A stretch of 64,000 nucleotides of DNA from Spirosoma luteum DSM 19990 (GTDB lineage Bacteria; Bacteroidota; Bacteroidia; Cytophagales; Spirosomataceae): positions 456,593 through 520,592 of the forward strand of contig NZ_KB893246.1 of the NCBI RefSeq assembly GCF_000374065.1, read 5' to 3'. Below are positions 8,348 to 19,000 of the stretch, in pieces. The notes under the pieces are model-generated. The model searched no databases and was not told where the DNA came from. It was given only the letters and a program-made list of their open reading frames with translations. Both the position numbers and the translations under genes were made by a program. How positions within the stretch are numbered: position 1 is the stretch's first letter; every line of letters begins with the position of its first letter.

Positions 8348-8683
8348 ATGGGCCTTATTATTCGAATTCTCATTAGTGCCGTAGCAGTGTGGGTTGCCTG
8401 CTACTTTATTCCAGGTGTATCCGCAACCGGCGGAGTAGGAACTTACCTCATTGTAGCTATTGTACTGGGTTTCCTGAATGCATTTATTAAACCCATACTA
8501 ACTATCCTGACTATTCCCATCACGATTATAACTCTTGGCCTTTTCCTTTTGGTTATCAACGTGTTAATGGTTTATTTAACCGCCTACTTAATCCCCGACT
8601 TTCACGTCAGCAACTTTATAGCTGCCCTGTTATTCAGCATCGTGGTATCCATCGTGACTGCCCTGATTGACGCGATAGTGTAA
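8348..8683 (+). CDS. Small four-helix membrane protein, phage-holin-IV/YvlD family
   Basis: The 111-residue protein is almost entirely hydrophobic, with about four membrane segments and the pattern GFLNAFIKPILTILTIPITI then LGLFLLVINVLMVYL. This matches the PF04020 family (called phage holin family; YvlD in Bacillus). Members are usually ordinary chromosomal genes, and nothing phage-like lies nearby, so a lysis role is not implied. A clear terminator follows. Confidence 0.85.
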   Translation: MGLIIRILISAVAVWVACYFIPGVSATGGVGTYLIVAIVLGFLNAFIKPILTILTIPITIITLGLFLLVINVLMVYLTAYLIPDFHVSNFIAALLFSIVVSIVTALIDAIV

Positions 8684-8707
8684 GCAGAACAACACAATTC
8701 ACGATCA

Positions 8708-8741
8708 ATACCCTGACTACGCATAGCCAGGGTATTTTTTT
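8708..8741 (+). terminator. Intrinsic terminator after the small membrane protein gene
   Basis: Stem ATACCCTG (8708-8715) with CAGGGTAT (8728-8735), extendable by further pairs with one mismatch, followed by a T run to 8741. Confidence 0.85.
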
Positions 8742-8821
8742 GCCCGTTAAAAACCTATTTTCATCTTTTTTAGAGACATTGGCGATACCAAACAAATCAG
8801 GAATAAAACCTCACAATAAGC

Positions 8822-9196
8822 ATGACTTTCATCCAGACCCCAGATGCTCCCGCGCCGGGAGGCCACTATTCGCAGGCTGTCGTCCATAACGGACTGGTAT
8901 TCCTGTCGGGAATTTTGCCTATCACCCCAACCGGAGAAAAACTTTCACAAGCTACCATATCAGATCAATCCAGGCAGGTTCTGGCTAACCTCGATGCCAT
9001 TCTGCGAGCAGCCGGATGCACCCGTGAAAGCGTACTTAAAACGACTATTTACATTGCCGACATTGACGCATGGGGCGCAGTGAATCAATTGTATGCCCAG
9101 TTTTTTGGCGAACACCGCCCAGCCCGCTCGGTTGTTCCCTGCTCTCCGCTGCATTATGGTTTTGGTATCGAACTGGAAGCCATAGCTGCGCTCTAG
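8822..9196 (+). CDS. ridA: RidA family enamine/imine deaminase
   Basis: RidA hydrolyses reactive 2-aminoacrylate and other enamines released by PLP enzymes. The 124-residue protein shows PDAPAPGGHYSQAVVHNGLVFLSG, TIYIADIDAWGAVNQLYAQFF and the substrate-binding Arg in RPARSVVP, with a Glu in the C-terminal IELEAIAAL. It is a single-gene unit converging on the large macroglobulin-like gene, 11 bp from it. RidA versus another Rid subfamily is judged from the conserved Arg. Confidence 0.9.
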   Translation: MTFIQTPDAPAPGGHYSQAVVHNGLVFLSGILPITPTGEKLSQATISDQSRQVLANLDAILRAAGCTRESVLKTTIYIADIDAWGAVNQLYAQFFGEHRPARSVVPCSPLHYGFGIELEAIAAL

Positions 9197-9207
9197 TTCT
9201 TCCACAC

Positions 9208-12200
9208 TTACTTTTGCCCAACACTCACTCGCTCTCCCGCCGAATGAGCTGAAAATTCCGGGGCATAAAAACACTGTACGGTAGCCACACCCGCCGAAAA
9301 ATCGCCGGTTTGGGCAACGCGCAGGTCATATTCGAAAATGTGCGTACCCACGGGCACATAGTTCATAAAGAAATCCGTGCTGGCATCTCGGGGGGATTCG
9401 TAATACCCTAAACCGTTCTGGTATTTGTAGCCCGACAAAGCCGCTATTGGCTCGAAACCTGATGCCCGGCTGTCTTTCAGGTGAACATATTCCATCAGAC
9501 GATCCGTTTTGAGGATCAGGCGGACTTTGATGAGGTCTCCGGGTTTTAGGGGCGTTTTTTCAGTAACGGGTGTACTGATTGGCCCACTGGGTGAATCGTG
9601 CTGCACATACAGGTTTTTTTGCACCGACAACCCCGCGCTGCCAGGCATTACTTTGTCTAGTGGCTCAAAATGCTGCCAGTACAATGCGCCCCAGGCCGGA
9701 CCATCATTCTTTTTCGTGATGCTGATATTACCCATCTCTGGCTTGATTTCAGCAGCCGTGTAGGTTACTTTCTCGTAACCCGTAATAGCATCGGCTTTCG
9801 TAACCCGACTCTCGATGGACTGGCCACCCAGACTAACCTGCGTGGTTACGCCCGTACTGAGCCAACTGCTACCCCGTAACAGCAGGGCATAAACGGCCTC
9901 AGTAGTGGCTTTGGTGGATGACCACGACTGGGTTTGTTTCTGACGCAGCAACCAGCGTTTCATATCGTCGACTTCCGCCAACACTGGATTGATTTCACCG
10001 AAGGCTTCGATCAGATACGACTGGGTTTCGATGGGCGTTTGATACCACTGCAAACCGCTCACGTTATCTGGCCAGAACATACCCAACTCGTCTGATTTCG
10101 TTGACCGCTCCCGCATCGAATTGATAATCCCATTGGCGATTTTAGTATCACCAAAACGATTGAGCGCCATTGCCGCTAATGCCTGCCCCTGCAATGATTG
10201 CTTCGTCCAATCGGCGGCTATCTGACTTTTCACGAAAGAGAGAAGCGCTTTATCGACCGGTTTGTCCAGATAGAAGCTGCGGGCGTAGAGGTACTGCGTC
10301 GCGGAGAAGTACCACGACCCAACGACTTTACCCTTCTTTTGGGCATCAGCCTTTTTCTGGTCATCCATCCACCGCTTCATTTCGGCATCAGCGTAACGAA
10401 TAGCGTTGGTTTGCATCGCGGCCAGTTTTAGCTGTAAATCATCCGGGAACTGAACCGCACCGGCAGACCGGCCCAGTTTGGCCAGATGTCCAAATCCACT
10501 CAGGATATGGAGCGTCATGGATAAATCCGGCGGCATACCACCAAACCAGCGGAAACCACCTTCTGGCGTTTGCAACTGTTGCAGTTTCTCGAATGCCAGC
10601 CGCTGTTCACTCGCCATGCGATTAGCATCCAACAGTTGACCTAGTTTGGCCTGACGCTCGGTTTCGGATCGGGCGCTGGCCAGCCAGGGCGAGTTTTCGA
10701 GGGTAACGGCTTTTAGTTCTTCATTTGTTTCAAGTGGCGACTTTGGTGGATTTTTCTGCCAGGTATCAATCACTTGCCGGAATTCGGGTCTACTGTTTAC
10801 GATATGAGCCGCCAGGCTATTGGCGTATAGCCGACTGAACAACTGCTCGGCGCATTCGTACCGGTATTCCATCAGGTACGGCAATGACTGGAGTGCGTAC
10901 CAGGCAGGGTTGCCCGTTACCTCCACCGTTAGCCGTTCGTGCTGGGCGGGTATTTCCGGATTTAACCCGGTCAGTTCCTTTAGGGTAAACGACTTTGTTG
11001 CCGGGCCATTTATCCAGAATGGTTTGGTATCCGTAACCAGCATTCGGTTTGGCAAGATAGGTACGGTGAACTCTTCGCCATCCGTAAACGAACCTGATTT
11101 CGCCGTAAAGCGACAGGTTACCGCATCCAGCCCCGCCGGGATAACCAGCGTCCAACCCACGGCCTGTCCCTGACCAGCCGCAACGGTAGCGGTCGTTTGC
11201 AGACTGCTTTTTACCAGTTTTTGGTCAATGGGTTCACCTGTCAAAGCATTCATCAAGCCAAGGCTTGCCGTTACATCCAGCGTTTTATCACTCAGGTTAT
11301 TGACGCCGGCCTGAATGCGGATGGTGTCACCCTCTCGCAGGAAACGGGGGGCGTTGGCCGTGATCATCAGTTCCTTTTGCGTAATAATTTCCCGTTCCAG
11401 TGTACCCGTTTTTAGGTCTTTGGTGTGAGCGAAGGCCAGCAACCGCCAGCGCGTGAGTGCTTCCGGCATCGTAAATTTCAACACGGTCCTACCCTGCTCA
11501 TCAGTCTTTAGATTCGGCAGAAAAAAAGCTGTTTCGTTAAAGTTCCGGCGCGGATTGACAACAGGAGATTGGGCCGATTTAGGTTGCACAGGTTCAGCGG
11601 CTATAGCTGGGGCCAGTTCTACGACTTCCATTGCATTCGCTCTGTCTTGCATTGGAGCCGCCATAGCTATTGCACCCTTTGCCATTCGAAGGTTAGGAGC
11701 ACCACCACTACCAGAAATTTCCCGACCGAACACTTTCGCCCTTTTATCTCCGTAGTTGGCCAATAACTTATCATATTGCCGAACCGGCACGGCAGGTTCA
11801 GGACGGTAGTAATAGAACAAAGGATTGGTACCCTGCACACCGAAACTAGCAGAACGCCAGTCGTAGAAAATAGGCATGTAGGGTTGATAAATAGACGTGG
11901 GCCAGTTTAGGGGGACGAACGTATCCAGGGACGCATCGTATAGCGTCGCAACCAGCTCGGCGGGTGTTTTATCCAGCCCCTTTATGAGCAATGTCCATTC
12001 CTCACGCTCACCGGGCTTAAGTTTGTCGCGGAACGTCTGGGTTTCTATACTCAGTTGTTTATTGGTAAACGGCACGGTTATCGTCTGCGATTTCTGGTAT
12101 AGCCGCCCGTTTTGGATCATCGCGAAATGCACAGCAAAACCACCCCGTTGTTTTTCGGTAACGGGCAACGTCACACGCCGTGGTTTACCATCCGTCTTAA

Positions 12201-15200
12201 GCCACTCTTGCCGTACAAGTTTACGATCTTCTTCTACCGTCATCAATACCCAACCCGGTGTGGCGTTTCCAACCCAGAAAACGGCTTCTTCGCCCGGTTC
12301 GGCAGTTGCCTTACGAACTTGTACCCAATTATCAGGGCGGGCGGATGCGGTAGGTTGTTTGTCGTTTATAGCGGCAAAAAAAGCTTGTTCCGTAACTTTC
12401 TCGCCCGTCGAGTCAGTTACGGTTAGTTCAGCTACATATTCGCCCGGGGTATACCGGTTGGGAGTAAGGTTGATGAGTGAATCGGCAGGAGAATTGATCG
12501 GTTGCTGCTGTACGATTTCTCCTTTCGGCCACGAACGCGGGTCGTTTTCATTGGCATACACATCGTTCGGGAACAGCTTTTCAAATTCTGCCTTGCTCAA
12601 AACGGACCTATCGGGTCGCTGCCACAGGCGTTCACGCAGTGGACGTGCCGGGGGTTGCAATCGATAAATTATCAACTGACCTTTTGCCGTTACCCGCTCC
12701 CCCGACTGGTTAGTAATCTTTACCGGAACCGTAGTGGGTTCGCTTATTTCCACCTGTGGCGGAATGGTCAAACTGATTTGCAAAGCAGTGTAGCCAATAC
12801 TGAGCGTCTTCGTGGCCGAACGGGTTTCGCCCGCCTTATCCGTTGCGTCGATGGTGACGACAAAATCGAAAACCGGGTTAGTAACGCGGGCCTGCCCAAG
12901 GTCGGGTTCAGCCCTAAAAGTGATGCTAACGTTCCCCTGAGCATCCGTTTGTGCTGCGCCGTTCGTAATCTCGGTCTGACTGGAGTTTCGTGGCCCTCTA
13001 AAACCGCCGTACCCGCCCGACCACCAATCCCAGCGGGGCCGGAGTTGACGCGTGACCCGGTAGCGGACCTCGGCACCATCGACAACGGCGCCCGAAAAGG
13101 TGTTGATAGTAGCCGATACCGTAACCGTCTGACCGAGTTTGAAGGACTGCGTGATTGGTTTGGCTTTTACTTCGAACGTAGGACGCTTGTACTCTTCTAC
13201 TCGAATAGCAGCACTTCCAAAAGGTGTTTGCAGGGTCATCTGACCAGTTACTCGTCCAACAGGAGCCGTGAAACTGGTATTGAACGTGCCAAATTCATTG
13301 GTTTTCAGGGTCTGCTTTGCGATGCTCTCACCGTTCTGGTCGAGGAAATCGAGTGTGACATCCTGATTCGGGTTTATCGCAAACTGATTCGTTTTGCCAG
13401 CGTACAGCAAACCCTTTACGTAAATCAACTGACCGGGACGATAGATGGCCCTATCGGTAAAGAGGTTGACGTGCGTTTGCAACTGCTCCAGGTTTCCTTC
13501 GGTATCGATGTGGTAATTGTATTGCTGATCCGAGAAAATGGTATCTGCTTCCAGCGAAATCAGGTATTGAAAGGCCGTTTGCAGGGGCAGCTCACTCTCC
13601 GAAATCTTAACCCAGCCATTAATGTTGGTTTTGTATGTTTTTATGGTCGCTAACGATTTAGGGCCAACAGCCGTTACCGTTGCGTTCGGAATGGGTTCAC
13701 CCGTCAATCGATTCGTTACAACAATCGATTCGGTAGCTACGTTTGTTGCTGAAGACAGCATATAACTAAGTCCCGATACAGTAAAGGACACGAATTGAAC
13801 GGACTCCGTCTTAGCCAGAAAAGTGTCGTCCGATGTGGCTAACAGGATATAATGCCCGGTGGGCAACCCCTTAACCGGCATCTCGACCGAATGCTGATTG
13901 AGGTCGCCATCATTGGGCAGGGCAACGGACGATTCAGCGACAAAAGGTCGTTTGAGCCACGCGGCATATAATTTCTTCCGTTGCTCCTCATTTCCATTAT
14001 TATCCCGGAACGTCTGCGTCTCAGCGGCTGTGACCCGGAAAATTCGGTACAGCAGCTTATTAACGTTCTGATAGCTGACCAGTGCCCGAAATGGTTTATC
14101 CGGTGCGTTCACCTGCTCTATCTGTACAGTAACCGTAGGGGCTGTCAGGCGACTCAATAGTTGAGCCGCTTGTTTAGCCTGTAGTGTTTTGGGGAATCGT
14201 TTGATAATATCGCGGCAACTATCGGCGGCCCGTTTCCGATTCCAGCGGGACGAGTCCGCTTGTGGTACTGTGGGATCATCGGCATCATCCAACGGCCGAA
14301 CCGGACTACCCGTATTCGCCAGAAACTGCGCTAGCTGGAAGGCATAAACTGCCTCAGTCGGTCGGTTTTTATACCGGGCAATCTGGTCGTTCAGCGTTTT
14401 TCGGTATAATGAATCACGCTTCGGCAGCGTACTATGTCGATGAACAAATTCCAGCCGTTGCACATCCGTATCCGCCAATGCGTCGGGTGAGGCATCATTC
14501 AGGTGAAAAGCCAGTACTTGCTGGTACAGCAACAATGCCTGATAACGGCCCGACAGCGAGTCGCGGCTTTGGATAGTAAGTCTGGTAAACGTTTCGGGAT
14601 TAGAAAAGTAATTTGATTGGTTCAGTTCAAACCGAAAAACAGGCTTCAGTAAGTCCGGCTCGGTATTCTGAAAGAAGTCGATAGCCCGGTGAGCGAGCAG
14701 GTCATACAGCGTAGGCCGAAGCAGACGCGCATCCGGGTCCCCTTTGTCCAGCAGGGCATCGTAGGCGACAATGGGCGTTTTCTGCAACAGGGCCTTTTGC
14801 TGAACAGATGCCAGATAGGCATATGTTACAGCCTCAACTATCCGACTGGCATCCCAGGTTGTGAAGTCTGCCGTTGAATCGGTTGAAGTTGTGGTTTGGT
14901 TAGTTCCAGTGTTGGCCTTTCCACCTATCGTTGCGCGGCCTATCGTGGCCCGATTATAGAATTTGTAGCGGTTTTGCTGAAAATACTGCCAGTACACATC
15001 CGCCAAAACCGATTGCAAAACGGACCTTGCCGGTTCGGGCGTGTCGGCAACATCCATTTGTAATGAACGGACCAATTCTTTATACGCATCTTCATCAGAG
15101 TAACTACGGAAGATCATCCGAGACATGGCCGCTTTGGCCACCTGCGGATAGTTGTTCTGGGCCTTAGCTTCTTTATAAATTCGATTGGCAATTTCCAGGG

Positions 15201-15333
15201 CCAATTTTGGTAATCCTTTGGCCGCCAGTGAGTCAGCGCGTCTCCAATCACGGGCATAATCGGGCATGGGTTTATTCTGGGCAGAAGCGGCTAGGGAAAA
15301 CAGGGCGAGAAAAAGAGTCAGGTAAGCGAACAT
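9208..15333 (-). CDS. Alpha-2-macroglobulin family protein with thioester motif
   Basis: This 2041-residue secreted protein starts with a signal peptide (about residues 1-18, MFAYLTLFLALFSLAASA). A helical N-terminal part follows, then many Ig-like macroglobulin domains (e.g. TDRAIYRPGQLIYVKG, the MG2 pattern), the segment LPNLKTDEQGRTVLKFTMPEALTRWR (in parts), and an alpha-toroid region with CAEQ at residues 1494-1497. CxEQ is the internal thioester motif by which such proteins trap proteases. Residues 1232-1290 form an Ala/Met-rich linker in the bait-like region. No PBP1C partner is adjacent, as is common in Bacteroidota. A role in protease defence of the periplasm or surface is inferred from the family. 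Confidence 0.92.
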   Translation of the reverse strand: MFAYLTLFLALFSLAASAQNKPMPDYARDWRRADSLAAKGLPKLALEIANRIYKEAKAQNNYPQVAKAAMSRMIFRSYSDEDAYKELVRSLQMDVADTPEPARSVLQSVLADVYWQYFQQNRYKFYNRATIGRATIGGKANTGTNQTTTSTDSTADFTTWDASRIVEAVTYAYLASVQQKALLQKTPIVAYDALLDKGDPDARLLRPTLYDLLAHRAIDFFQNTEPDLLKPVFRFELNQSNYFSNPETFTRLTIQSRDSLSGRYQALLLYQQVLAFHLNDASPDALADTDVQRLEFVHRHSTLPKRDSLYRKTLNDQIARYKNRPTEAVYAFQLAQFLANTGSPVRPLDDADDPTVPQADSSRWNRKRAADSCRDIIKRFPKTLQAKQAAQLLSRLTAPTVTVQIEQVNAPDKPFRALVSYQNVNKLLYRIFRVTAAETQTFRDNNGNEEQRKKLYAAWLKRPFVAESSVALPNDGDLNQHSVEMPVKGLPTGHYILLATSDDTFLAKTESVQFVSFTVSGLSYMLSSATNVATESIVVTNRLTGEPIPNATVTAVGPKSLATIKTYKTNINGWVKISESELPLQTAFQYLISLEADTIFSDQQYNYHIDTEGNLEQLQTHVNLFTDRAIYRPGQLIYVKGLLYAGKTNQFAINPNQDVTLDFLDQNGESIAKQTLKTNEFGTFNTSFTAPVGRVTGQMTLQTPFGSAAIRVEEYKRPTFEVKAKPITQSFKLGQTVTVSATINTFSGAVVDGAEVRYRVTRQLRPRWDWWSGGYGGFRGPRNSSQTEITNGAAQTDAQGNVSITFRAEPDLGQARVTNPVFDFVVTIDATDKAGETRSATKTLSIGYTALQISLTIPPQVEISEPTTVPVKITNQSGERVTAKGQLIIYRLQPPARPLRERLWQRPDRSVLSKAEFEKLFPNDVYANENDPRSWPKGEIVQQQPINSPADSLINLTPNRYTPGEYVAELTVTDSTGEKVTEQAFFAAINDKQPTASARPDNWVQVRKATAEPGEEAVFWVGNATPGWVLMTVEEDRKLVRQEWLKTDGKPRRVTLPVTEKQRGGFAVHFAMIQNGRLYQKSQTITVPFTNKQLSIETQTFRDKLKPGEREEWTLLIKGLDKTPAELVATLYDASLDTFVPLNWPTSIYQPYMPIFYDWRSASFGVQGTNPLFYYYRPEPAVPVRQYDKLLANYGDKRAKVFGREISGSGGAPNLRMAKGAIAMAAPMQDRANAMEVVELAPAIAAEPVQPKSAQSPVVNPRRNFNETAFFLPNLKTDEQGRTVLKFTMPEALTRWRLLAFAHTKDLKTGTLEREIITQKELMITANAPRFLREGDTIRIQAGVNNLSDKTLDVTASLGLMNALTGEPIDQKLVKSSLQTTATVAAGQGQAVGWTLVIPAGLDAVTCRFTAKSGSFTDGEEFTVPILPNRMLVTDTKPFWINGPATKSFTLKELTGLNPEIPAQHERLTVEVTGNPAWYALQSLPYLMEYRYECAEQLFSRLYANSLAAHIVNSRPEFRQVIDTWQKNPPKSPLETNEELKAVTLENSPWLASARSETERQAKLGQLLDANRMASEQRLAFEKLQQLQTPEGGFRWFGGMPPDLSMTLHILSGFGHLAKLGRSAGAVQFPDDLQLKLAAMQTNAIRYADAEMKRWMDDQKKADAQKKGKVVGSWYFSATQYLYARSFYLDKPVDKALLSFVKSQIAADWTKQSLQGQALAAMALNRFGDTKIANGIINSMRERSTKSDELGMFWPDNVSGLQWYQTPIETQSYLIEAFGEINPVLAEVDDMKRWLLRQKQTQSWSSTKATTEAVYALLLRGSSWLSTGVTTQVSLGGQSIESRVTKADAITGYEKVTYTAAEIKPEMGNISITKKNDGPAWGALYWQHFEPLDKVMPGSAGLSVQKNLYVQHDSPSGPISTPVTEKTPLKPGDLIKVRLILKTDRLMEYVHLKDSRASGFEPIAALSGYKYQNGLGYYESPRDASTDFFMNYVPVGTHIFEYDLRVAQTGDFSAGVATVQCFYAPEFSAHSAGERVSVGQK

Positions 15334-15481
15334 AGATTTCAGTGATGGCAGGTTGTTGAGGTAGATGTGGAAAGATCAATTTTTCCACAACATTCTTTAC
15401 TAAGACCTTGGTACGAGTAAAAGGGTTTAATTGGTTCCAGTAAGTATATTTAGCCTTAATTGGCTCATACTCCCTCCTGCT

Positions 15482-16063
15482 ATGCCTACACTTCTTGCGT
15501 TGTTCGCTTATCTCCTTCCGTTTTTCGTACAGCCCGAAGTTGAAAAAACGTACCCGATTGGTCAAATAAAGGTAGATTCTGGAGAGGTGCTTTTCTGGTT
15601 GTATGACGAAACACCTGTTCATAAAGCTAGCTTTATCAAACTTGCCAACGAAGGGTACTGGGATACGCTTACCTTCAATCGGGTCATCAACAATTTTGTG
15701 GCGCAGGGCGGATGCCCCGACACTCCGGCGGGTTTTGCTGGTTCGCCTTATCTACTAAAGCCTGAATTCAACCCAGCTATACGGCACGTATACGGAGCAG
15801 TGGGTGCCGGTCGTGATAATAATCCGGATAAGCTTTCTGCGGGTTGCCAGTTTTACGTCGTGCAGAACAAAAAAGGGCTTCCCCGTCTCGATGACAACTA
15901 CACCATATTCGGACAGGTTTTCAAAGGGATGGACTTGATAGATGCCATTGTTGCCGTTAAGTCGGATTCGACCAATACACTCCTTACACCCATTAAGCTG
16001 GATATTAACGTACTCAACCTAACGGCTGGAGACCTCAAAAAGCTGGGTTATTCCGTGAAATAA
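15482..16063 (+). CDS. Cyclophilin-type peptidyl-prolyl isomerase
   Basis: The 193-residue protein has an N-terminal hydrophobic segment (MPTLLALFAYLLPFFVQ) and a cyclophilin domain with HKASFIKLANEGYWDTLTFNR, NNFVAQGGCPD, LKPEFN and AGCQFYVVQ, ending in NYTIFGQVFKGMD. It probably acts in the periplasm on exported proteins. An ATG at 15482 is preferred over an upstream TTG that would add 17 residues and bury the signal sequence. It is divergent from the macroglobulin gene; its stop codon lies in a terminator shared with the convergent gene. Confidence 0.92.
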   Translation: MPTLLALFAYLLPFFVQPEVEKTYPIGQIKVDSGEVLFWLYDETPVHKASFIKLANEGYWDTLTFNRVINNFVAQGGCPDTPAGFAGSPYLLKPEFNPAIRHVYGAVGAGRDNNPDKLSAGCQFYVVQNKKGLPRLDDNYTIFGQVFKGMDLIDAIVAVKSDSTNTLLTPIKLDINVLNLTAGDLKKLGYSVK

Positions 16064-16068
16064 CCCAG
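16043..16068. terminator. Bidirectional terminator between cyclophilin and cytochrome-type gene
   Basis: CTGGGTTATT (16043-16052) pairs with AATAACCCAG (16059-16068) around a 6-nt loop. On the minus strand it is followed by CTTTTT, right after the end of the 16077 gene. On the plus strand a short TTT follows. The cyclophilin stop codon (16061-16063) is inside the right arm. Confidence 0.75.
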
Positions 16069-16076
16069 TTTCGCAT

Positions 16077-19000
16077 CTACCTCTTCAACAAAAACGCAGT
16101 CAAATCCGCCAGTTGTTGGTTCGACATACCTAACGCCGTAGGATCGGGCATCAGACTGGTTTTATACTGCCGACGGGAGAAAACCTCATCTGTTGGTATT
16201 GTATGCTTCTGGCCTTTTATCCCTTTAACTACCAGCGACTCAGCTCCATCGCTTACCAAAAATCCATAATACGTCTGCCCCTTTTTGGTTGTAACCAGCC
16301 AGGGCTCGTAGCCGAAGGCAATTCCCGCATTAGGATGAACGATATTATCTAATAAGGCATTCTTATCAAATTTCTGGTGAATCTGGGTCAATTCCGGACC
16401 AACGTCGGCCCCCTGCTGACCATGCCGATGGCAGGTGATACAGTACGTTTTGAAAACCGTTTGTCCTTTCTGGCTATTACCCGAAAGCATCGCAATCTGG
16501 GCGATAGCCGGATCATCGTTGCTCATTTTTTCGACTCTGTCAGGCACGGGAGCATTTTCCTCTTTCGTCTCTACCGATACGGCCTGCACCGGCACCGTTG
16601 ATACAGGAACCGTTTTGACCGGCTCTTTTTCCATTGTCGCCTTTTTCTCCTCTGCGTCAGCCCTTGATTGAACCGGGGAACTACCGGCAATCGAAGGCTT
16701 CTCAGCCACCGGCTGGGGTTTCTCGGTGACTGCCTGCGTTGGGGATTTCCAGGGAAAATACTCTTTGCCCATTGTTTTAACCGTTTGGTCCTTGTTGGTT
16801 CGAATACCGGGTCCAGCCGCCTTGATTAAATCCTCCGACAGTTTTCCGTCAGCGGCAAGGCCAATCAATAGCTTCGCTCCTTCAGCATCTTTGGACATGG
16901 TGATCGCCATTTTTCGTTTTTCGTCGGGGGTAGTGTTTTCATCCAGGAGAACCTGACGGTTGGTCAGCATTTTTTGCTCCTCTGGTGATGTGCTGGCAGG
17001 CATCACTTCATTCCAGTTCAGGAATTTGGCCCAGTCGTTGCCCCGCCGGAATCCCAACCAGTACCGGGCCTGCTCCGCCACGGTCTTATCCGTCGATTTC
17101 GATAGCTCCAGCATTGCCTTCGCAGCTGGCTCACTCTTGATAAACCCAATCGTGACGATAGCCTGCTGCCGGGCCGTTGCGGTTAAAGAAACGTTATCGG
17201 CTCGTTTTTTCAGCATCGGAACGGCAGACGGCGGGTGGAACTCCCAAACAAGGTCGGCCGTTCGCTGGTCCCAGTCGGCAGGGTCTTCGGGCATTGTTTG
17301 ACGCAAGTCAAAAAACAATGCCTCCTCTTTACCGTCAGCGGCTTCACCCAATGCATTCAAATACCAGGGGTCCTTCCCATCATATCCTTTAACCAGGTTG
17401 TTCAGGATAAACCGGCACTCATCAAACGGGATATCCCGAATAGCTACGGCCACTTCCCTCCGAACAGCCGCGTTTCGGTCTATAGATAGGTTACCCAGTA
17501 GAGGCAATAGAGCCTTCTGGGAAGCCGTAAGGGTCGGAATCGCTTTAGAATTTGCGGGTGTTATGCTACGCAACGCCCGTAGTGCCACCAGCCGAACCGG
17601 CGCATCAACAGCTTTCAAAAGCCGCTCAACCTCAAACTGACCCTCGGCCCCGAGCTGGGCTAACAGAAAAACAGCGCGTGCCCTAAAATAAGGATTCGGC
17701 GAGGCCAACAGGCCCATTACGGGTTCAATGACTTTTTCACCCTGTTTGGCCAGTGCCTCAAAGCCCAGTACCCGAACATTGACCGCCGGACTACAAAGAG
17801 CGGCAATTTGCCCCTGCGTTGTTCGTAAATCAATCTTAGGTGCTTTAAGCTTTTTACCTTTTGGCGTAATCCGGTAAATACGGCCATACCCTTTTTGATC
17901 CTTCATCTGATGCCCACCTACAACGGGGTCGTACCAGTCGGTGATGTAGATGGCTCCATCCGTCCCCACTGCTACATCGCTGGGCCGGAACCATTTGCGG
18001 GTATCGCTGGTGGCAGCATCCCATTTGTAATTGGCATCCACTTCTGGAAATGTGCTGATAAAATCCGTTCGCGGAAGTCGGTAGCCCGCACCGGAAGGTT
18101 CAGGTTTATAGCTAAAAATGACGTTCCGACCGGCATCGGCACTGAGCAACATTCCCCGATACTGCGGACCGAGTTCATCACCTTCATACATAACCATACC
18201 CGTTGGCGACCCAGCTCCCGTAATGTCGCCGACCGGCATAACGCCGGGGTCCTCTTGGTGCCAGTGTGCTGTTGGAATCGACTGGCCGGGGCGCTGATCC
18301 CCCTGCCAGTAACGCGTACCATCACTACTGAAATACCCCGCGTTGGCTCCTTCCATCAGCCAGCTTGTACGGCAGGCTACCACTTGATCGTCGTTGTCAT
18401 TCTGCCACATATTACCGTAAGAATCCAGCGCGGTTTCGTAATTGTTACGGAAATTATGCGCCATTACTTTCAGATGGGATCCATCCGGATTTATGCGTAA
18501 GGCCATACCACCCGTCCAGACCCGGCCATCGTCACTTACCTGATTCCCCTTGTTCAGCTTGTTGTACGGTGTCCCTCCTACGTATAAACTCCCTGTCCTT
18601 AGGGTCCAGCCATCAATATCGGTCACGATATGCGGGCCAGCATTGCCCGTATTGAAATAATACTTTCCGTCCGGGCCTGCTACCAGTGCGTGCAATGAAT
18701 GGTCATGGTCAAAGCCCCCGAAGCCAGTTAACATAATCTCTTTCCGGTCGGGTTTATCATCGCCGTTTTCGTCGGTATACACGACAAGGTTAGGAGCGCA
18801 TGATACGATCACCTTGTTACCAATAACCGCAATCCCAAGCGGAGATACCAGGTCAGGGTCCTGCACGAAAACTTTGCTGTTATCTGCTTTGCCATCTCCA
18901 TCGGTATCTTCCAAAATCATGATGCGTTCTCCCTCGGGGTGGTTGAGACGGGTTTCGGCCTTGTTATTGAATTTCCGGTAGTTAACGGCTTCCGTAATCC

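Noticed and set aside
8348..8683. Holin-family hit as a sign of prophage
   Set aside because: The family is widespread in ordinary chromosomes, and no other phage gene, integrase or attachment repeat is nearby.
12502..13653. Long open frame (383 codons) on the plus strand inside the macroglobulin-like gene
   Set aside because: It is antisense to a well-supported 2041-residue protein. Its translation has no recognisable domain and a composition typical of antisense reading. Similar long antisense frames occur all along this gene.
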